Source: Martinezella lusitana (GTDB lineage Bacteria; Pseudomonadota; Alphaproteobacteria; Rhizobiales; Rhizobiaceae). From it: DNA of 64,000 nucleotides. Below, piece after piece: positions 61,966 through 64,000 of this stretch (its first letter is position 1; every line of letters starts with the position of its first letter). The notes beneath the pieces were generated by a model. That model was not told where the DNA came from. It saw only the letters and a program-made list of their open reading frames with translations, and did no database searches. The stretch is from assembly GCF_010668395.1 (NCBI RefSeq), contig NZ_WUEY01000001.1, forward strand, positions 62,001 to 126,000, in the 5' to 3' direction. The translations under genes and the position numbers were made by a program.

Positions 61966-63915
61966 CTACCAGCCCCCACCGCCGCCGCCACCGCCGCCGC
62001 CGCCGGAGAACCCGCCGCCACCGCCTCCGCCACTGCTGCCCGAGAAGGCGGAGGACGAGCTGGATACCGGAGCGGGAATGGTCGAGGCGATGGTGGAGGC
62101 CATGGACGACGAGAAATCGCCGATGGTTCCACCGATATTGCCGGGGTTGAAATTGCCGGAATACCAGACCGGCGCATAGGCCGCCGCCGCGGTCGCGCCC
62201 GCTGCTGTCGCGAGCCAGGTCTCGAAAGCGCTCGACCATGGCTTTTCGACGCCGAGCGCGACCGCGTAAGGCAGCAGCTTTTCGAAATGCTGCGGCGACA
62301 TTTGCGGCGCGCCCTGCATGTTCATCCGGTCTCGTTCGGCGAGCGTCAGATACTGCCTGAGACCGGCGATGCCATCCATCATCTTGCGCCCGAGGGGCGT
62401 GGGTGCGCCCATCAGGAAATAGAAGACGACGTTGAGGGCGAAGATGCCGACGATGCCGGCCAACAGCGGCAGCAAGCCCGCCTCCCATAGCGGCACGACC
62501 GCTGCGGCAAAGCCGCTGACGGCAATCGATACGAAGACGAAGCCGAAGAAAGCGAAGATCAGGACCGAAAGAACCCGCTGCGCGAGGCTGGCATTGTGCT
62601 TGCGAAACCTGCGCCCGATCGAACTCGCAAAAATCGTCACGAAAACCGACAGGAATCCTGGCACCACGATCAGCGGCAAGGCATTCTCATGCAGGCGCCC
62701 GAAGAGGACGATGGACGCCAGGATCAGAACCGACAGCAAAACGCCAACAATGACGTAGAGCGAATTGGCCTTGTAATATTCGTCGCGATGGTGGCGCTCG
62801 ATAGCGCTGCGGAACTTCGAGCCGAGCTGCTGCACCGCCTCGCCGTTCTCCCTGTCGATGACAAGCGGGGAAAACGGACCGACAGCCTGCATGAGCACTT
62901 TTTCGCCGCCACCGAGATTGCTGCCGGCCGCCTTTCCCGTGGGGCGGATGACCACTTTTTCCTTCAGGTCGTCGAGGACGACATAGCCGCGCACCGCAAG
63001 ATCGATCGCCGTCGCCGACAGCGCCGTCCAACCCGAGCTGGCAAAGCCCTTGTTGTCGATATAGTTGACCAATGCCGGCGAAATGCCGTCAGGCGGGTCC
63101 CAGCGCGGAACCATCACGCCCGGCGGCGGATCGCGCCCGACCCGGACCCAGCTGCGCATGTAATAGGCAAACAGCACGATCACTCCGCCGATGGCGATGC
63201 TCGTATCGAGATGGTCGCGGAGGAACCAGCTCCATTGCCGGCCGATGCCCGGCGGCTCGATCGAGCCTTTTGGCAGCTTGATGGCAATCGTCATGCCTTC
63301 GGCCATGGCAAGCGGCTGGGTGGTGACGAAGGTGGCCGTATTGCCCTGCGCGCTCGCGCTTGCATTCTTGCCGTTGGCGCCGAGGGGGCCGGTGAAATAG
63401 GCAAGCTCAACGGGCGCTACGCCATCGGGCAATGTCACCGTCGCCCGTGCCCGCAAGATCTGGAACTGCCAGCCGTTGCCGGTGACGTTCCAGTAGAGTT
63501 CGTCATGATCGTCGAAATAGCGGATCTGGCGGTCGGTATCATAGGTGAGGCGGAAGGTGTGCGGGCCTGGGTTCAGGCTTTGGTCGGCCTTGCCGATATA
63601 GATGCGCTCGCCGCCCTCGATGCGCCCGCTGTGCCAGTCCTCCGGCTGCCCGTCGCGCTCGACGGAGACAACCTTGAAATCCACCTCGGCCGCGCGGCCG
63701 TTGGCATCCGTGAACGTCAGCGGGAAATCGCGGAAAATGCCGCGTCGGATGGCGCGCCCTTCCGCATTCACGGCAATCGTCTCGACGACCCGCATCGAAC
63801 CGTCGCGATGCAGGGCGATCGTCTGATCGAAACCGGTGATGAGTTCCGCCGCCGGCGCAGCGGTTGCGCAAAGCAGCAGGAACAAAGCCAGGAGAAGCCC
63901 CGAAAGCCGCGTCAT
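61966..63915 (-). CDS. DUF2207 domain membrane protein
   Basis: A 649-residue membrane protein with an N-terminal signal sequence (LSGLLLALFLLLCATAAPAAE). A large extracytoplasmic DUF2207 region follows (about 25-235: RHYDxDRQIRYFDDHDELYWNVTGNGWQF-like). Membrane helices lie near residues 245-265 and 400-500. The C-terminus is Gly/Ser-rich, ending in GGGGGGGW. DUF2207 proteins are common, of unknown role, and often near LemA. ATG 63915 is chosen over a GTG one codon upstream. A promoter must lie in the 63916-64000 sequence or beyond. Confidence 0.85.
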   Translation of the reverse strand: MTRLSGLLLALFLLLCATAAPAAELITGFDQTIALHRDGSMRVVETIAVNAEGRAIRRGIFRDFPLTFTDANGRAAEVDFKVVSVERDGQPEDWHSGRIEGGERIYIGKADQSLNPGPHTFRLTYDTDRQIRYFDDHDELYWNVTGNGWQFQILRARATVTLPDGVAPVELAYFTGPLGANGKNASASAQGNTATFVTTQPLAMAEGMTIAIKLPKGSIEPPGIGRQWSWFLRDHLDTSIAIGGVIVLFAYYMRSWVRVGRDPPPGVMVPRWDPPDGISPALVNYIDNKGFASSGWTALSATAIDLAVRGYVVLDDLKEKVVIRPTGKAAGSNLGGGEKVLMQAVGPFSPLVIDRENGEAVQQLGSKFRSAIERHHRDEYYKANSLYVIVGVLLSVLILASIVLFGRLHENALPLIVVPGFLSVFVTIFASSIGRRFRKHNASLAQRVLSVLIFAFFGFVFVSIAVSGFAAAVVPLWEAGLLPLLAGIVGIFALNVVFYFLMGAPTPLGRKMMDGIAGLRQYLTLAERDRMNMQGAPQMSPQHFEKLLPYAVALGVEKPWSSAFETWLATAAGATAAAAYAPVWYSGNFNPGNIGGTIGDFSSSMASTIASTIPAPVSSSSSAFSGSSGGGGGGGFSGGGGGGGGGGGW

Positions 63916-63936
63916 CACACCCCCAAGAAATATCCG

Positions 63937-63956
63937 CGGCGCCCTCCCGGGCGCCG
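63937..63956. terminator. Hairpin upstream of the DUF2207 gene
   Basis: CGGCGCCC and GGGCGCCG form an 8-bp stem with loop TCCC. It may end a gene that lies beyond the window on the minus strand. No gene is seen in 63916-64000. Confidence 0.45.
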
Positions 63957-64000
63957 TGCGGCGTCAACACAGTTTCCGCGCCCGGTTCCCTTGGGGAACG

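Overview
The window is high-GC chromosomal DNA of an alphaproteobacterium, almost certainly Rhizobiaceae and most likely Rhizobium. The evidence is the set of lineage-typical genes (ialB-tldD, fabI-phosphatase-aroC-ribB, bioMNY, BA14K, DUF1217, MipA, an HPE1-like secreted protein) and several rhizobial intergenic palindrome families. I see no rRNA, tRNA, CRISPR array, prophage or intact insertion sequence. It reads as core chromosome with housekeeping, envelope and signalling genes.

Layout. 0-5 kb: end of an IalB-type gene, tldD, a MazG-like pyrophosphohydrolase, a SPOR-tailed D,D-carboxypeptidase, a polysaccharide deacetylase and pdxH. 5-12 kb: a lipoprotein, an unusual J-domain protein, fabI, a histidine phosphatase, DUF1344, aroC and a RibB whose fused RibA domain has lost its zinc site. 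12-16 kb: an acetyltransferase, a YcaQ-like protein, the biotin transporter bioMNY and a thioesterase. 16-21 kb: histone-deacetylase-like hydrolase, xseB, pirin, dxs and a GAF-GGDEF protein. 21-27 kb: a chemoreceptor with a CheR-tether-like tail, DUF4424, and overlapping TlyA and TrmA/RlmD-type RNA methyltransferases. 27-33 kb: a crotonase/acyl-CoA dehydrogenase pair behind a LiuR-like palindrome, a CorA/ZntB transporter, BA14K and a GH25-like secreted protein. 33-35.5 kb: gbcAB-type Rieske oxygenase and reductase behind a cobalamin riboswitch. 35.6-40.7 kb: ACT protein, conserved unknown, Sua5, FAD-linked dehydrogenase, and a divergent GntR/MOSC pair around a perfect operator. 41-47.5 kb: an FtsK without membrane anchor, a seven-repeat DUF1217 protein, and DUF6101 preceded by a structured leader RNA. 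47.6-56.6 kb: acetyltransferase, ubiA, MipA, lipoprotein, cfa, tex, purD and the HPE1-like protein. 57-64 kb: a second chemoreceptor, DUF523, glyS, a decayed DUF559 endonuclease unit flanked by inverted repeats, and a DUF2207 membrane protein.

The least explained items are (i) the 77-nt folded leader of the DUF6101 gene, whose junction sequence resembles a glycine riboswitch but lacks part of its core; (ii) the cobalamin riboswitch on a glycine-betaine-demethylase-like operon, with an apparent anti-Shine-Dalgarno switch; (iii) the DUF559 relic inside matched inverted repeats; and (iv) a palindromic repeat pair with compensatory base changes. Shared themes are envelope maintenance, chemosensing, cofactor supply (B6, riboflavin, biotin, B12 control, isoprenoids, ubiquinone) and RNA modification.
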